A stretch of 64,000 nucleotides of DNA from Trichopria drosophilae. Lineage: Eukaryota; Arthropoda; Insecta; Hymenoptera; Diapriidae. The notes under the pieces are model-generated. The model saw only the letters and a list, made by a program, of their open reading frames with translations. It was not told the DNA's origin and searched no databases. The stretch spans positions 107,011,001 through 107,075,000 of the forward strand of contig CM059584.1 in NCBI GenBank assembly GCA_030407085.1, written 5' to 3'. Position 1 is the stretch's first letter; each line of letters opens with the position of its first letter. This document shows, piece by piece, positions 45,029-57,353 of this stretch. The translations under genes were made by a program, and so were the position numbers.

Positions 45029-45869
45029 TTTTTATTTTTATAATTATGAATTTATTGTAATTTCTTAAATGCTATTCAAATTATTTATTGTATATTTTTT
45101 AAAGGAATTTTTAATTTTTTAAATTTACTTTTAACCTAACTTACGGTATTTTCTGTAACTTATTTTGACGAATATGACGTTAAATAAAACTGAAACGTGT
45201 TTTCTCTACTTTTATTCATATAGTTATATTACAGTTGTATTACCATATTTGGAAGATATTGCCAAAATGTTTTTAATTCTTCTTTATCCGCCAAAAATGA
45301 AATTAATATGTCACAATACTTTTTACGTATATAAAATAGTAGCTGTTGTTATTAATTTTATTATTATGTTAATAATATAATTTATTAAATTTATTTAAAA
45401 ATTATTTATTATATTGTTTTAAAATTGTAATTTTTTAAAGAAATTTTAAGTCTTGAAATATATTTTTCATATATTTTTATAGACTTTTCGTAACTTACTT
45501 TGATTCTACTCCTATTTGTATTTTATTCTATTATTAATGACAGAAATGGTTAAATACCACGCTTTCTGTACTTTTTATATTTCATCGATATTTTTTTAAT
45601 TTGAATCTATTTTAGTATATTACTTTTATTGTATATTTTCTTAAACGTGATCATTTCAATTTAAACAGGTCTAAAATATGTCAATCGATTCGGTGCTAAT
45701 CTTATTTTTTTTAACTTTCATTACAAATTGTTAGAGAATTTATATTGCTTATGTCCAGCTGCTTGTATTCATATATGCTATTATATTCCCTTTTTATTAT
45801 TAGTTCTGTAATGTCCTTGTCGTGGTATTTTTAAATTTTGATTATTTTTTTTTGAAATGTGTTAAACTT

Positions 45870-46975
45870 CCTAAACAACAATTATTCAAATATTGGGCAT
45901 TGGATATGTGTAATTACAATAGTTACAGATAATTTTACATAAGTTACTAGGTTCATTACCTCTTAATTAGTCAGTTCTCTAAATGTATTTAAACATTTTT
46001 TAAGAATTTTTTTAATATCTTTTTTCATTGGAAAATCGCAACGTATGAATTACCATGATATTGTTAAGGGGTCTGAGTGTAGATATATGTATGTTTTATG
46101 ATACTAAACATAAAATATTATTACATATTAAATTGATTTTTGGCTGATAAAGAAGAAATAGACAAACATATTGGCGATATTATCCTAACTGTCGAAAATT
46201 ATTTATTTATTACTACTAATTTAGAAAATGTATTATATAATATCGCTGGTCATTGATAATAATGATTCTCACAAATAGAAATATAACCGAAATGAGTTAC
46301 AAAAAATATATCATAATTACGAGAAAAAATATAATTAAAAACCTACAATTTCTTTAAACACTTACAATATTTTAAAAAGTATATAATAAATAATTTAAAT
46401 AGCATTTAATAAATGATAATATTATTTTGACCAAATGCTTTTTTTAATTTTTATTATTTTTAAGCATTTTTTTAAAGCTAAATAAAAAAGACTTAGTCAC
46501 AACAACATTCCAAATAATGGACATTGAATAGGTATAATTTCATTATCGTTACAGATCATTTTTCGTAATATTAGTTACTATTTTAAATCGGAAAAAAATA
46601 TTATTACACATTAATTTCATTTTTGGCGGATAAATAAGAAGTAAAAAACTGTGGCAAAATGACTTTGGAAAATTATGTATTCAATACTACTAGTTTAGAC
46701 AATGTGTTTCCATTTTATTATTACTTTCATAATGTTGTTTTCGCAGCATTTTTTAATTTTAATTATATTTAAGCATTTTTTAAAGCTTCATGAAATTAGA
46801 GTAAGTAAAAACAACATTCCAAGTATTGGAAAATGGATGGGTATGATTGCATTAGTCAGAGATCTTTTGCATAATATAAGCTACTATTTATATACGTAAA
46901 AAGTATTGTGACATATTAATTTCATTTTTGGCGGTTAAAGTAGAATTGAAAACTTTTTGGCAATATCTTCCAAAT
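45870..46975. repeat. Degenerate direct repeats in palindrome centre
   Basis: A block consisting of CATTCCAAATATTGG, then GTATAATT, GTTACAGAT and TTTTTGGCGGATAAA recurs three times, ending near 46150, 46630 and 46930. Identity is clearly below that of the palindrome arms. No coding sequence is seen. Confidence 0.5.
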
Positions 46976-48262
46976 ATGGTAATACAACTGTAATATAACT
47001 ATATAAATAAAAGTAGAGAAAACACGTTTCAGTTTTATTTAATGTCATATTCGTCAAAATAAGTTACAGAAAATACCGTAAGTTAGGTTAAAAGTAAATT
47101 TAAAAAATTAAAAATTCCTTTAAAAAATATACAATAAATAATTTGAATAGCATTGCGAACTACAAAAGTTATATTCATCAGTCGAGCGCTTTAACCACTC
47201 GGCTACTACAACCCTTTATGGCACTCATGCAATAATTGTGGAATAATAATTTTCTTGTATTTATTATATTTCTTTTAATAATTACGGGATAAATTGCTTT
47301 CCAATAACTATATAAAATTATGAAAATATTTTCAAAAATGTAACGATAAAAATTGAGTTAATTCCTGTAAAATTGATTTGTATCAGAGTGAAAAAAAAGT
47401 ACATTTAGTAAAATGAAAATAAAAAAGTTTTTAAAGTAGGCGTCTAGTGATCATACTTACAAAACCCATTAACGCCGGGCAAGGACACTTTTTGCACTTC
47501 AATTTCAATATATATTTCGTATGAAAATCGAACATCAACGAAATTGAAAGGTATGTATCGTACTATTTTCCAGGTTGACATGTTCATGACATGAAGATCA
47601 AATAAATGAAAAAGTTCGAAGTACGACTGAAATTATCCGTCCGCCTCTTAATATAATATCATTAGTTGGAATCATTGTTGTAGAAAACGAGACTCTATTG
47701 ATTTGTACTACTGACATTTTTCACGAATAGAGACGTAATAAACGTTACAAATATTCACAACTTCTGTGTGAAGAAGGGTTACTAGAATGAACGATAAATA
47801 GCAAACGTTTTGCAATATAAGTTACAATTCATCCCTTCATTTTCTAGCAACCTTATACTGTACAGCGACTATGTACATTTTATTGGTGGTATACATTTTT
47901 AAAATATTTTTTCATTTTGATAAGTTACACTGGCGTTAATATCTGCTGTCATTATAATTACATTTTCAAATAAGTTACAGAAAATACCGTAAGTTAGGTT
48001 AAAAGTATATTTAAAAAATTAAAAATTCTTTTAAAAAATATACGAGAAATAATTTGAATAGCATTTAAGAAATTACAATAAATTCATAATTATAAAATAA
48101 AAAAAAAAAGCATCTGCGAGTACGCGAACTACGAAAGTTATAATCATCAGTCGAGCGTTTAACTACTCGGCTACTACAACCCTTTACGAGACATTCCGTG
48201 AAGCGGCTGATAAACTGCTAGCCGCAGTCATTTATTTGTAGTATGAACACGCAAGGACTGTA

Positions 48263-48557
48263 GATTTTCCGCCGGCGCTCGACTGTGTCTCCAGGCGCCA
48301 ATCGCGCCCAACCTGCGCACATCGGTGCGCGAAAAATCCTCGATATCCCATCATAGATATGAGCATTCTATCATGGCGTAGGTCACTCACGGATATGTTA
48401 ACACACTTACCAATCCAAACATGGCGGTCATGTCTGAACTCTTACTAGAGGGACTCTATGAGCAGGTTGTGTGCAGCGCGCTCTAGTAGTCAACTTCCGC
48501 GGTAGAAACATCAATCACTAAAGCTCCCTCGTCCGATCAGGAAGTCGGAGAGGGCTG
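48263..48557. other. GC-richer spacer without gene
   Basis: Unassigned sequence between two palindromes. I see no motif. Confidence 0.35.
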
Positions 48558-50440
48558 GTATCAACAATGGTGCACCGACCATGAGAGTACGGCGCTGTGA
48601 GCGCCTCTGGAAAAAACGAACCCTCTCCATTTAAATACGAGGCTGAGTGAGCATCAGTTTTTTGAGTGCACACGAGCATCAAGATTCTCATTAGGGTTAC
48701 CAGACGTATACATTTATAACCGGACGCTCTAACTCTAAAACAATGAGCTTCTACAAGAAAATGCTAAGAATGTGTTGTTTTGAAAAAGTAATTTATTTGA
48801 TAATAGGTGTATGAGAATCTATCATCCGGCGTTGCTTAATACATAGTTCATAATCATGTTGAATGCATCGATTCTCCGGATTAGTGACATGTTGGATGAA
48901 ATAATTTCACACCAATTTTTTTTTTACGTTTCCATGGCCATGTCCATTATTATCAGAACTAAATAGTTTATTAATTTTGAATAAAAACATTAATTTAACA
49001 AAAATAATATTGTATGTAAAAAAAAAAATATAACACACCGCGTAAATACTTAATTAATAAGAAATTATTTCATCCAACATGTCACTGATCCGGACAATCA
49101 ATAGATTCAACATGATTATGAAAATAAAAATAAGTAATTCATTTGATATAAAATTAATTTTCGTTTAATATTTTTGTTTGTGTGAGTCTTATATCCATGA
49201 AATATGACGAATGAAAAGAAAGGAGTTTTACGCAAAAATGGAAACTTTTCCACAAACGTAAAATTAAACATATTCTTCAAAAATTACGTTTTTTTTTTAC
49301 ACGGGTGAGCAAAATGTAGAGGAATTTTTTTTCAAAATTATAATTTATTTATGAAAAATTCTGAAAAAAATTTGGTGTATTCACTTATGAATTCTACGAG
49401 TTTTTTGTCCTTTGCAATTTTTGCAAAAAGTTGATAGTTCTTTGGGGGAAATATTCCTAAACTATAATATTTGAAATTCATTTCCTCGAAAACTATCAAC
49501 TTTTCGAAAAAATTGCAAAGAACAAATAACTCTTACAATTCATCAGAGAATACACTACATTTTTTTCAGAATTTTTTGTAAATAAATTACAATTTTGAAA
49601 AAAATGTTGAAAAAAAATTTCACAAAATATCATCAAAAAATTTTGAAAAAATTCCACTATGTCGCTTGATGAATTTTAAGAACTTTTCATTTTAGGCATT
49701 TTTTTAAAAGTTCGTAGTTTTTGAGTTAGAGCGTCCAGAAATTTCTCAAAGAAATTTTCATTGTTTACGCCATTTTGAGGTCGTTAGAATGATGTAGAGT
49801 ATAAAAGTAAAATTTTGTCTTAAAATTTAACTATTTTATGTACCATTATTCAAGGTTTCAACAAAATTCCAATATTCTAATAGCTCGAAAAAAATTGATA
49901 AGAATAAAAAATTACCAATTTTTTGGAAATCTTTTTCATATTCTGCGCCATATTGAAATTTCTGATGGCTGAAACTCAATTTTGACCTCGGAATCTTGAA
50001 GAGCGACCTCGAAAATAGTAGGATACGTACCTCTCAATTGTTTTCAAATTTGATTTTGATACGAAACATTTTTTGAAAATGAAGTATAAAAATTGTCATT
50101 TCAGGCGTTAATGGGTTAAACGGACAATCGATGCATTCAACATGATTATGAAATATGTATTAAGCAACGCCGAATGATAGATTCTCATACGCCTATTATC
50201 AAATAAATTACTTTTTCAAAACAACTCATTTTCTTATTTTCTTATAGAAGCTCATAGTTTTAGAGTTAGAGAGTCCGGTTATAAATTAATACGTCTGGTA
50301 ACCCTAATGAAAATCTTGATGCCCGTGTGCACTCAAAAAAATGATGCTCACTCAGACTCGTATTTAAATGGAGAGGGTTCGTTCTTTCCAGTGGCGCTCA
50401 CAGCGCCGTACTCTCATGGTCGGTGCACCATTGTTGATAC
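48558..50440. repeat. Inverted repeat with 322-bp arms and nested inner palindromes
   Basis: The arms at 48558-48880 and 50119-50440 are highly similar in inverted orientation (GTATCAACAATGGTGCACCG against CGGTGCACCATTGTTGATAC). Inside, 48855-48912 is inverted at 49061-49117, and 49330-49600 is itself an imperfect palindrome centred near 49460. A CCCATTAACGCC-type terminus next to TTAA lies at about 50104-50118. No coding sequence is found. Confidence 0.75.
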
Positions 50441-50507
50441 GGAAAGGCGGGATCCCTATTACCAGCGCACGCGCTGCCTGACTGTATATGCGCGGACTTT
50501 TTTCCGT

Positions 50508-51031
50508 GCGGCTACCCCATGCAATGTTCTCTTATAACGTAAGTGAACATGAGGGTACAAAATTCACGCCTTTCGAGCTAATTTTCGGCAGGAAAGCAAG
50601 GACTCCAACGAGTTTCCCATAGCGTGGAAAGCTGGTTACTTACGATGATTACTTGGCGAATCTTGCACAAAATCTGCCGGAAATTCAAACGCTTGCGGCG
50701 ATGAATTTAAACCAAGCAAAACATCGTTCGAAACGATACTATGACCGGAAGCTAAACGTCAAACCATTTCCACATAGGCGAAATGGTGTGAGTTATCAAG
50801 GAACCGACTAAAGGGAAATTTGACGACGAATATATGGGACCGTATGAAATACTAGAAATCCTCGGACCTCGAAACATAAAAATCAAAATTAATACACGTA
50901 GCAAGACGGTCCACGCCGATAAATTAAAAAAGGCCTACAATCCCGTTGCGATTTTGGACTTACCACAGACTTGTTCATATTTATTTCGCGTAAATTATTT
51001 CGATTATGACGTGTGCGAGCAAAATGACGGG
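50508..51031 (+). pseudogene. Ty3/gypsy integrase C-terminal fragment
   Basis: A short pol tail reads LPHAMFSYNVSEHEGTKFTP and FELIFGRKARTP (about 50508-50615). It continues with NLNQAKHRSKRYYDRKLNVK (about 50707-50765), a frameshift near 50790, and then YMGPYEILEILGPRNIKIKI (about 50830-50892) and HADKLKKAY (about 50912-50938). These are the segment after the catalytic Glu and the C-terminal DNA-binding part of a gypsy-type integrase. A stop (TAG near 50622) and the frameshift show it is dead. The rest of the element and its LTRs are absent here. Confidence 0.8.
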
Positions 51032-51461
51032 TGAAATAACGGCAAAATGAATGTAAATTATGCGATAGCCGAGTGTTAAATTTGAAGTATCCATGCACTA
51101 GAATACAAAAAATAAAAAATGTTCATAAGCAATAATTTGTAAAAATATTCCGTCTTCTCGATATATACAGGGTCATCGAAAAGTATCGGACCCCCCTAAT
51201 ATCTTCCCCCTAATGCACTTAGGAGAAAATGTCCAATAGCAAAGTTGTATGGTTTCAAGCGGGGAGTAAGATGATGACCTTGACTTTGACCTTGACCTTC
51301 AAGGTCATTTCAAGGTCAATCCTATTTTTTTAAATAGAACCCCCTACATTTTATTGCATATTCTTATAGCTTATCTCGAGAGCTTTCCAAAACACTATAA
51401 TAAAATATTTTTTTATTAAGTACTTTTTCAGTTATAAAGGTTTGAATTTAACAATTTGTTA

Positions 51462-51557
51462 AGTGGTGTACGAGTCCGACTAGTTAAGGCAAAAGTGGTG
51501 TGCGAGTCCGACCAGTTAAGGCAAGAGTGGTGTGTGAGTCCGGCCAGTTAAGGCAAA
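51462..51557. repeat. Three tandem 32-bp repeats
   Basis: AGTGGTGTGCGAGTCCGACC is followed by AGTTAAGGCA, three times with few changes, next to the 3' end of the minus-strand transposase. TGCCTTAACT also follows the transposase in the other DD41D element. Confidence 0.85.
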
Positions 51558-51608
51558 TTTAATTCCAATTGGTTAGCTTGGGCAAAATATTTAATTGTAC
51601 CAAACAAT

Positions 51609-52685
51609 TCACAGCAAATGTTCAAATTGTTGCCCTTCAACAGCCTGGCAATGTGCCAATCTGTTATAAACAGCCGAAACCGCATTCCGGTACGTTTCTG
51701 GCGGTATTAGTTCTATCTCTCGAGTTATTCTCCCTCTTAAATCATCTAAATCCTGAGGCTTGGTGGCATAAACTTTACTTTTCAAGTAACCCCACAAAAA
51801 AAAGTCAAGTGGGGTCAAGTCCGGAGACCGAGGTGGCCACTCAATATGACCCCTTCGCCCTATCCACCTGTCCTGAAAGACCTCATTCAAATATTGACGG
51901 ACAATGATACCATAATGAGGTGGAGCTCCATCCTGTTGGAAATAAATTTCATCCATATTTCCACCAGCTATGTCTCGAATAGCTGGAACAATTTGTTCGC
52001 GAAGCATGACTAGGTATACTTGTGCTGTCAAATTGCCTTCAATGAAGAAAGGGCCAACTGGTCTACCATTAAGAATACCAGCCCATACGTTAACTTTTTG
52101 TGGATATTGAGTATGATTGTCTCTTTTCCAGTGAGGATTAACGTCACTCCAGTATCTACAATTGTGTCTATTTACATTTCCAGTCAGTTCAAATGTTGCC
52201 TCATCAGAGAAAACAATATTATCAAGTAATAGAGGATCGTCGACAATTATCTCCGTCATAAGATAAAAAAATTCGATGCGTCTATCAAAATCGTCTTCGG
52301 ACAACTCTTGGACCAAATGGAGTTTGTATGGATGCCATTTATTCAATTTCAGAATTTTACTGACAGATGCATGGCCGATTTCGTGTTCTTGTGCAACACG
52401 ATTGATGGAAATATGGGGATCTTCAACGAAAGACTGTAAAACATCTAATGCCTTATCATTATTTGTTGCTGTTTTAGGTCTACCAGATTTTGGGCGGCTT
52501 TTAACGCTACCAATGGCCTCGAAACGTTGAATAGTACGGATTACAGTACTTTTGGAGATCCTATTATTTTCATTCCGAAAATTTTCATTAAATAATCGCG
52601 TTACTGTTTTATACCCTCTTTGTTGATCTCCCCATCCTCGCATCTTTAACAGTGTTATTCGATCTCTTTCAGAAAGCTCCGCCAT
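51609..52685 (-). CDS. IS630/Tc1/mariner transposase, DD41D, intact (358 aa)
   Basis: This is a full-length, uninterrupted frame starting MAELSERDRITLLKMRGWGD. An N-terminal helix-turn-helix (ISKSTVIRTIQRFEAIGSV, about residues 43-61) and a GRP motif form the TIR-binding part. The catalytic triad is Asp in VFSDEATF (about 164), Asp in FQQDGAPPHY (about 252) and Asp in SPDLTPLDFF (about 294), with 41 residues between the last two. It is clearly related to the 20622-21704 protein, with long shared blocks such as the WIGRRG and PPRSPDLTPLD region, and has the Trp that is a stop there. It should cut the element at its TIRs and insert it at TA. It may be a recent or still active family member, but its right TIR looks damaged. 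Confidence 0.92.
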   Translation of the reverse strand: MAELSERDRITLLKMRGWGDQQRGYKTVTRLFNENFRNENNRISKSTVIRTIQRFEAIGSVKSRPKSGRPKTATNNDKALDVLQSFVEDPHISINRVAQEHEIGHASVSKILKLNKWHPYKLHLVQELSEDDFDRRIEFFYLMTEIIVDDPLLLDNIVFSDEATFELTGNVNRHNCRYWSDVNPHWKRDNHTQYPQKVNVWAGILNGRPVGPFFIEGNLTAQVYLVMLREQIVPAIRDIAGGNMDEIYFQQDGAPPHYGIIVRQYLNEVFQDRWIGRRGHIEWPPRSPDLTPLDFFLWGYLKSKVYATKPQDLDDLRGRITREIELIPPETYRNAVSAVYNRLAHCQAVEGQQFEHLL

Positions 52686-53365
52686 TCTTAATTAGAGCGA
52701 TATTAACTATCGATTTGTTTATTTTAACCAGCACTAGCAAAAAGCTCGTTGAGCAACTGAAAATCTAATAGATCAATTAATAATATTTACGAACTGGGCT
52801 ATTGGAAACAAAATGAAGATGTTTGGGATAATCAATTGAAGCGCAATGGTTTCTTTTGTTACAGAAAAAATTGTTGAGGCTGTTCGTTTTCGTCCACGAG
52901 GTGAATGCTGCTCGCTAAGAAGAAGACAGCACTGCATCAAAGTTTCAAATCAGTGATCCGTATTGTTTGCTCAAGAGCTCGTACATTGGTGCCTGCGAGA
53001 GTAAGAGAATAAAGATTGGCCAACGCTTTCGGTCAGATTCCCGCTAACGCCTTCGGAAATCACGCATTCGAGCAGCTCTCGCGATTACGTTCGGGCAGTT
53101 TTTCGCCAGAGCCTATTAGCATAATTGCTTGAAGCCGTACAGTACTTTGCTATTGGACATTTTTCCAAAATACATTCTTACTGAAAATATTAGGGGGATC
53201 CGATTAATGTATTTTCTTTAAACCAATTAATTGGTCTCATTATTCCGCGCACAAAAGTATTAAGGTTATGATTACTGAAAACTAAATAATATTTTACAAG
53301 ATATTCTACATTTTGTGTCAAAAAATTGTTAACTTCAAACCTTTATAACTCAAAAAGTACTTTCT

Positions 53366-53403
53366 TCTTGAGGCTTGGTGGCATAAACTTTACTTTTCAA
53401 GTA
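53366..53403. repeat. Duplicated transposase fragment
   Basis: About 38 bp (CTTGAGGCTTGGTGGC then ATAAACTTTACTTTTCAAGT) repeat the transposase coding strand at 51752-51789 in the same orientation. This is evidence of a second, mostly deleted copy or a template switch on the right side of the element. Confidence 0.75.
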
Positions 53404-54358
53404 ATGTTCGAACATGCTCGCATGCCCGGCAAGTCAGACGCTCGCGCCGCCCCTTGTGACCGCTGTCGGGCGCCGTAATAAACAATGCATAATTTACACT
53501 TCAAATGAAAAATACCAATTTTTTTTTTTTCACGAACTTAAAGAATAGACTACAATGAACATTTTCTGAAGGTTTCATCACGATAGCTTAGGGAGAACAT
53601 ATTAATAATTCAATTTGTTTATAAAATTGTTATTAAAAATATGGTATTTTTTTTATTAATATTTTGCAATTATATTCATTAAAAAGAGTAAACTCTTTTG
53701 GATAGTCAAAATAAATTGCATTACTTCATTTCAAACGAGTCTTGAGTTATGAATTTTTCTTTAAAAAGTTGTTAAATTTTGTAAATACAAAAAAACTAAC
53801 AAAGACATAAAATTTCGAAAAAACGTTAAAAGTGTTATTCTTGTAACCTACACATTTTCATAAAAATTTTTACATTTCTGAAAATCGATGAAAATTCTTT
53901 GACACGTTTCCGCTGGAATGACCCTGTATATGTATAGAGGGGTGCGCCCAGGCCAGCCCGTCAGATTAGTAAAAACAAATCGATCGTGTGCAAAACTCGA
54001 GCGCGTCAGATTAAAGTAAAATTAGTTAAAGTACATGAAAATATGTGTACATTTCAATTTCAGATAATGCCGAAATGTACGAAGGAAGTTAACTCGCAGG
54101 CAAAAGCGATTAGCTCATCACTGCAGGAATGTTAATCGATGTACGAATTCTGAAGATCTTCAAAAAATATTATTTGAAGTGGATGCAATTTCAATTACAA
54201 TTCATCGTAATCCTTTTACACCGAGATCTCCAGATTTTGGAAATGGACATGGACTTGGACTTCGTACAATTGTAATTTCTTCTGTCGATTTTCAATTGGA
54301 AATGGCGCTTACAAGCGAAAAATGTAGAAATTCTGGTACCAGTACACTTAATCGTATT
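53404..54358. other. Unassigned spacer
   Basis: I see no coding domain. The part before 53927 may be the right end of another mariner-like element. The reading frame that begins at 54179 is only a run-in to the minisatellite. Confidence 0.4.
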
Positions 54359-56088
54359 CTATTTCATCGTACCCCACTTCATAGCCTTCCGTTTCATCGT
54401 CTGGACACTTCATCGTCTACGACACTTCATCGTCTGGACACATCATCGGCTTGGACATATCATCGTCTTGGACACTTCATCGTCTTGGACACTTCATCGT
54501 CTTGGACACTTCATCGTCTTGGACACTTCATCGTCTGGGACATTTCATCGTCTGGAACATTTCATCGTCTGGGACACTTCATCGTCTGGGACACTTCATC
54601 GTCTGGGACACTTCATCGTCTGGGACACTTCATCGTCTGAGACACTTCATCGTCTGGGACATTTCATCGTCTGGGACATTTCATCGTCCGGGACACTTGT
54701 TCGTGCGGGGCTCATCGTCATCGGGGACACTTCATAGTTTCTTATGTTATTAGCTATTTTACGTGCACCAGGTCTTCAGGGTCGCCGATTACGGGCTAGG
54801 TGGTGGGATCCGTAGAATTTTATGTTATTAGCTATTCTGCGTGTACTGGGTGTATAGAGTTGCCGATTACGTGGTCTAGGTAGTGCGATCCGTAGCTTTT
54901 TATGTTATTAGCTCAAATACGTGCATCAGGTGTTCAGAGTCGCCGATTACGGGATCTAGGTAGTGCGCTACGTAGCTTTTTATGTTATTAGCTCAAATAC
55001 GAGCACCAGGTGTTCGGGGTCGCCGATTACGGGATCTAGGTACTGCGCTCCGCAGCTTTTTATGTTATTAGCGCAAATACGTGCACCACAGAATCGCAGG
55101 TATATATGGACTCGTAGAGCTTGAATCCACCGTTGTCCCTATGTCGTGGGGAAACTCTGCCCCCTAGACCCCATTCTTGTACTAAATGAACCTAACTAAT
55201 CTCCTCAGGGTGTTGTAAGGTTTGCGACGCCACGTGCGACTCGGGGAGCTTGTAGTGCAATAAGTAGGGGAAAGTCGATCAAACCCAACCGGGTTGTACC
55301 TACTACCCCCTGCTCTATATCCTGTTGATAACAACACCCTGAGGGGGTTAGTTACGTTCAGTTAGTATAAGAAGGGGGTATGGAGGGCGGAGCCCCCCCA
55401 TGACATAGGGACAACGGTGGATCCGTTCCCTATGGGGAAATGTTTTCCAGGCAATTATATAGAATAGCTAATAACATAAAAAGCTACAGAGCGCACCACC
55501 GAGACCCTGTAATCGGTGATCCTGAACACCTGGTGCACGTATTTGAGCTAATAACATAAAAAGCTACGGAGTGCACTACCTAGATCCCGTAATCGGTGAC
55601 TCTGGACACCAGGTTTTTAGGGTCGTCGATTACGGGGTCTAGGTGTCGCGTTCCGTAGATTTTCATTTTTATAACTAAAAAACGTGCCCCCGGTGTTTGG
55701 GGTTGCTGATCATGTAGTCTAGGTATCCACTTGGTGTTAACCTTGAGGTCAAAGTTGAAGGTCATTTCAAGGTCAAATCAATTTTATCTAATAGTTGAAA
55801 AGATGAAAAAGTACTGAGCGCGATTCCTAGACACCGTAATCGCCGACCTTGAACACCTGGGGCACGTATTTCAGCTAATAACATAAAAAGCTACGGAGCG
55901 CATTACCTAAACCCCGTAATCGACGAGCCTGAACACCTGGTGCACGTAGAAAAGCTAATAACAGAAGAAAGTATGGAGCGCGCTGAAATGACCCAGACGA
56001 TTAAATGTCCCAGACGCTGAAGTGTCGTAGACGATGAAGTGTCCAGACGATGAAACGGAAGGGTATGAAGTGGGGGACGATGAAATAG
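54359..56088. mobile_element. Foldback element with tandem-repeat arms (17-bp and 80-bp units)
   Basis: The outer arms CTATTTCATCGTACCCC... (54359 on) and ...GGGGGACGATGAAATAG (to 56088) are inverted copies. Each then carries 17-bp CACTTCATCGTCTGGGA units (about 18 on the left, a few on the right). Next come 80-bp units beginning TATGTTATTAGCT (left at 54743, 54821, 54901, 54981 and 55061; right inverted at about 55469, 55549, 55876 and 55956). The centre (55090-55455) is also inverted (CACCGTTGTCCCTATGTC against GACATAGGGACAACGGTG). It has no transposase. Long inverted repeats built of short tandem units are the hallmark of foldback elements. Confidence 0.75.
54399..54700. repeat. 17-bp minisatellite
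   Basis: CACTTCATCGTCTGGGA is repeated about 18 times with few changes. The three overlapping serine/leucine-rich reading frames it creates are not genes. Confidence 0.95.
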
Positions 56089-56225
56089 GCTACGATGAAG
56101 TGTCCATAAATCAGAAATTCTTTGGCATGACACGAACAAATGGAAATATTGTAAAAAATGTTGCGCTTTCCGTGCATTTATTGTACCAAAGTATCGCACT
56201 TCAGGAAGATGATTCGTCTATAGAA

Positions 56226-56939
<714 letters not shown>

Positions 56940-57353
56940 TTAACCCATTAAGGACGGGAGATATTCACGTTGATTTTCGACCTTCATTCTCAACTGGAAA
57001 TAAGATTAATATTGACTTGAAAGTAACCAACTCTACCATTTTCGAGTATGCTCTTTCGATTGGCGTGGTCAAAATTGCATTTAAATTGCTTTAAAAACCA
57101 ATATGGCGCATTTAAAAAAATGAACAAAATGTCGTGTGTTTCGTTTTTTGTGATTTTTTTTTCATATAAATAATGTTGCCGGATCGAAGTTTTCCTACAA
57201 CCAAAAGTGCACAAAATATATGAACTTCAACTAGGAATTTTTTTGATTTGCCCCGAAACAACCTAACTTTTTCAAAACTTCAATATCTCGAAAAAATAAA
57301 CCTTATTATATCAATTATAATTATGAACATTATTGATGAAATTCGCATCTCTA

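Larger units (their letters stand above)
43888..48262. repeat. 4.4-kb palindrome with tRNA-like modules
   Basis: Arm A (43888-44610) is inverted at about 47235-47967. An inner module (44878-45253) is inverted at 46976-47220, and again outside the right arm at 47973-48262. The arms contain CCCATTAACGCC, like the termini of TTAA-type elements here. Each module contains a tRNA-like stretch (GGGTTGTAGTAACCGAGTAG type). No transposase is present. The reading frames are AT-driven and short. Confidence 0.75.
51168..53927 (-). mobile_element. Second DD41D mariner-type element, with rearranged right side
   Basis: The left end is CAGGGTCATCGAAAAGTATC after TA. The TIR interior includes AATGTCCAATAGCAAAGT (about 51229) and an AAGGTCATTTCAAGGTCA block (about 51301). 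On the right, inverse copies of the same blocks appear in the wrong order (GCTATTGGACATTTTT at about 53148; AACCTTTATAACTC at about 53339). A CCCTG followed by TA at 53923-53929 then forms a possible end that shares only nine terminal bases with the left one. The right side may be a composite of two elements. A 32-bp unit is repeated three times at 51462-51557. Confidence 0.7.

Noticed and set aside
54179..54753. Three overlapping DTSSSWTLHRLGHFIV-type frames
   Set aside because: A 17-bp unit is not a multiple of three, so all frames stay open by chance. This is a minisatellite, not a repeat protein.
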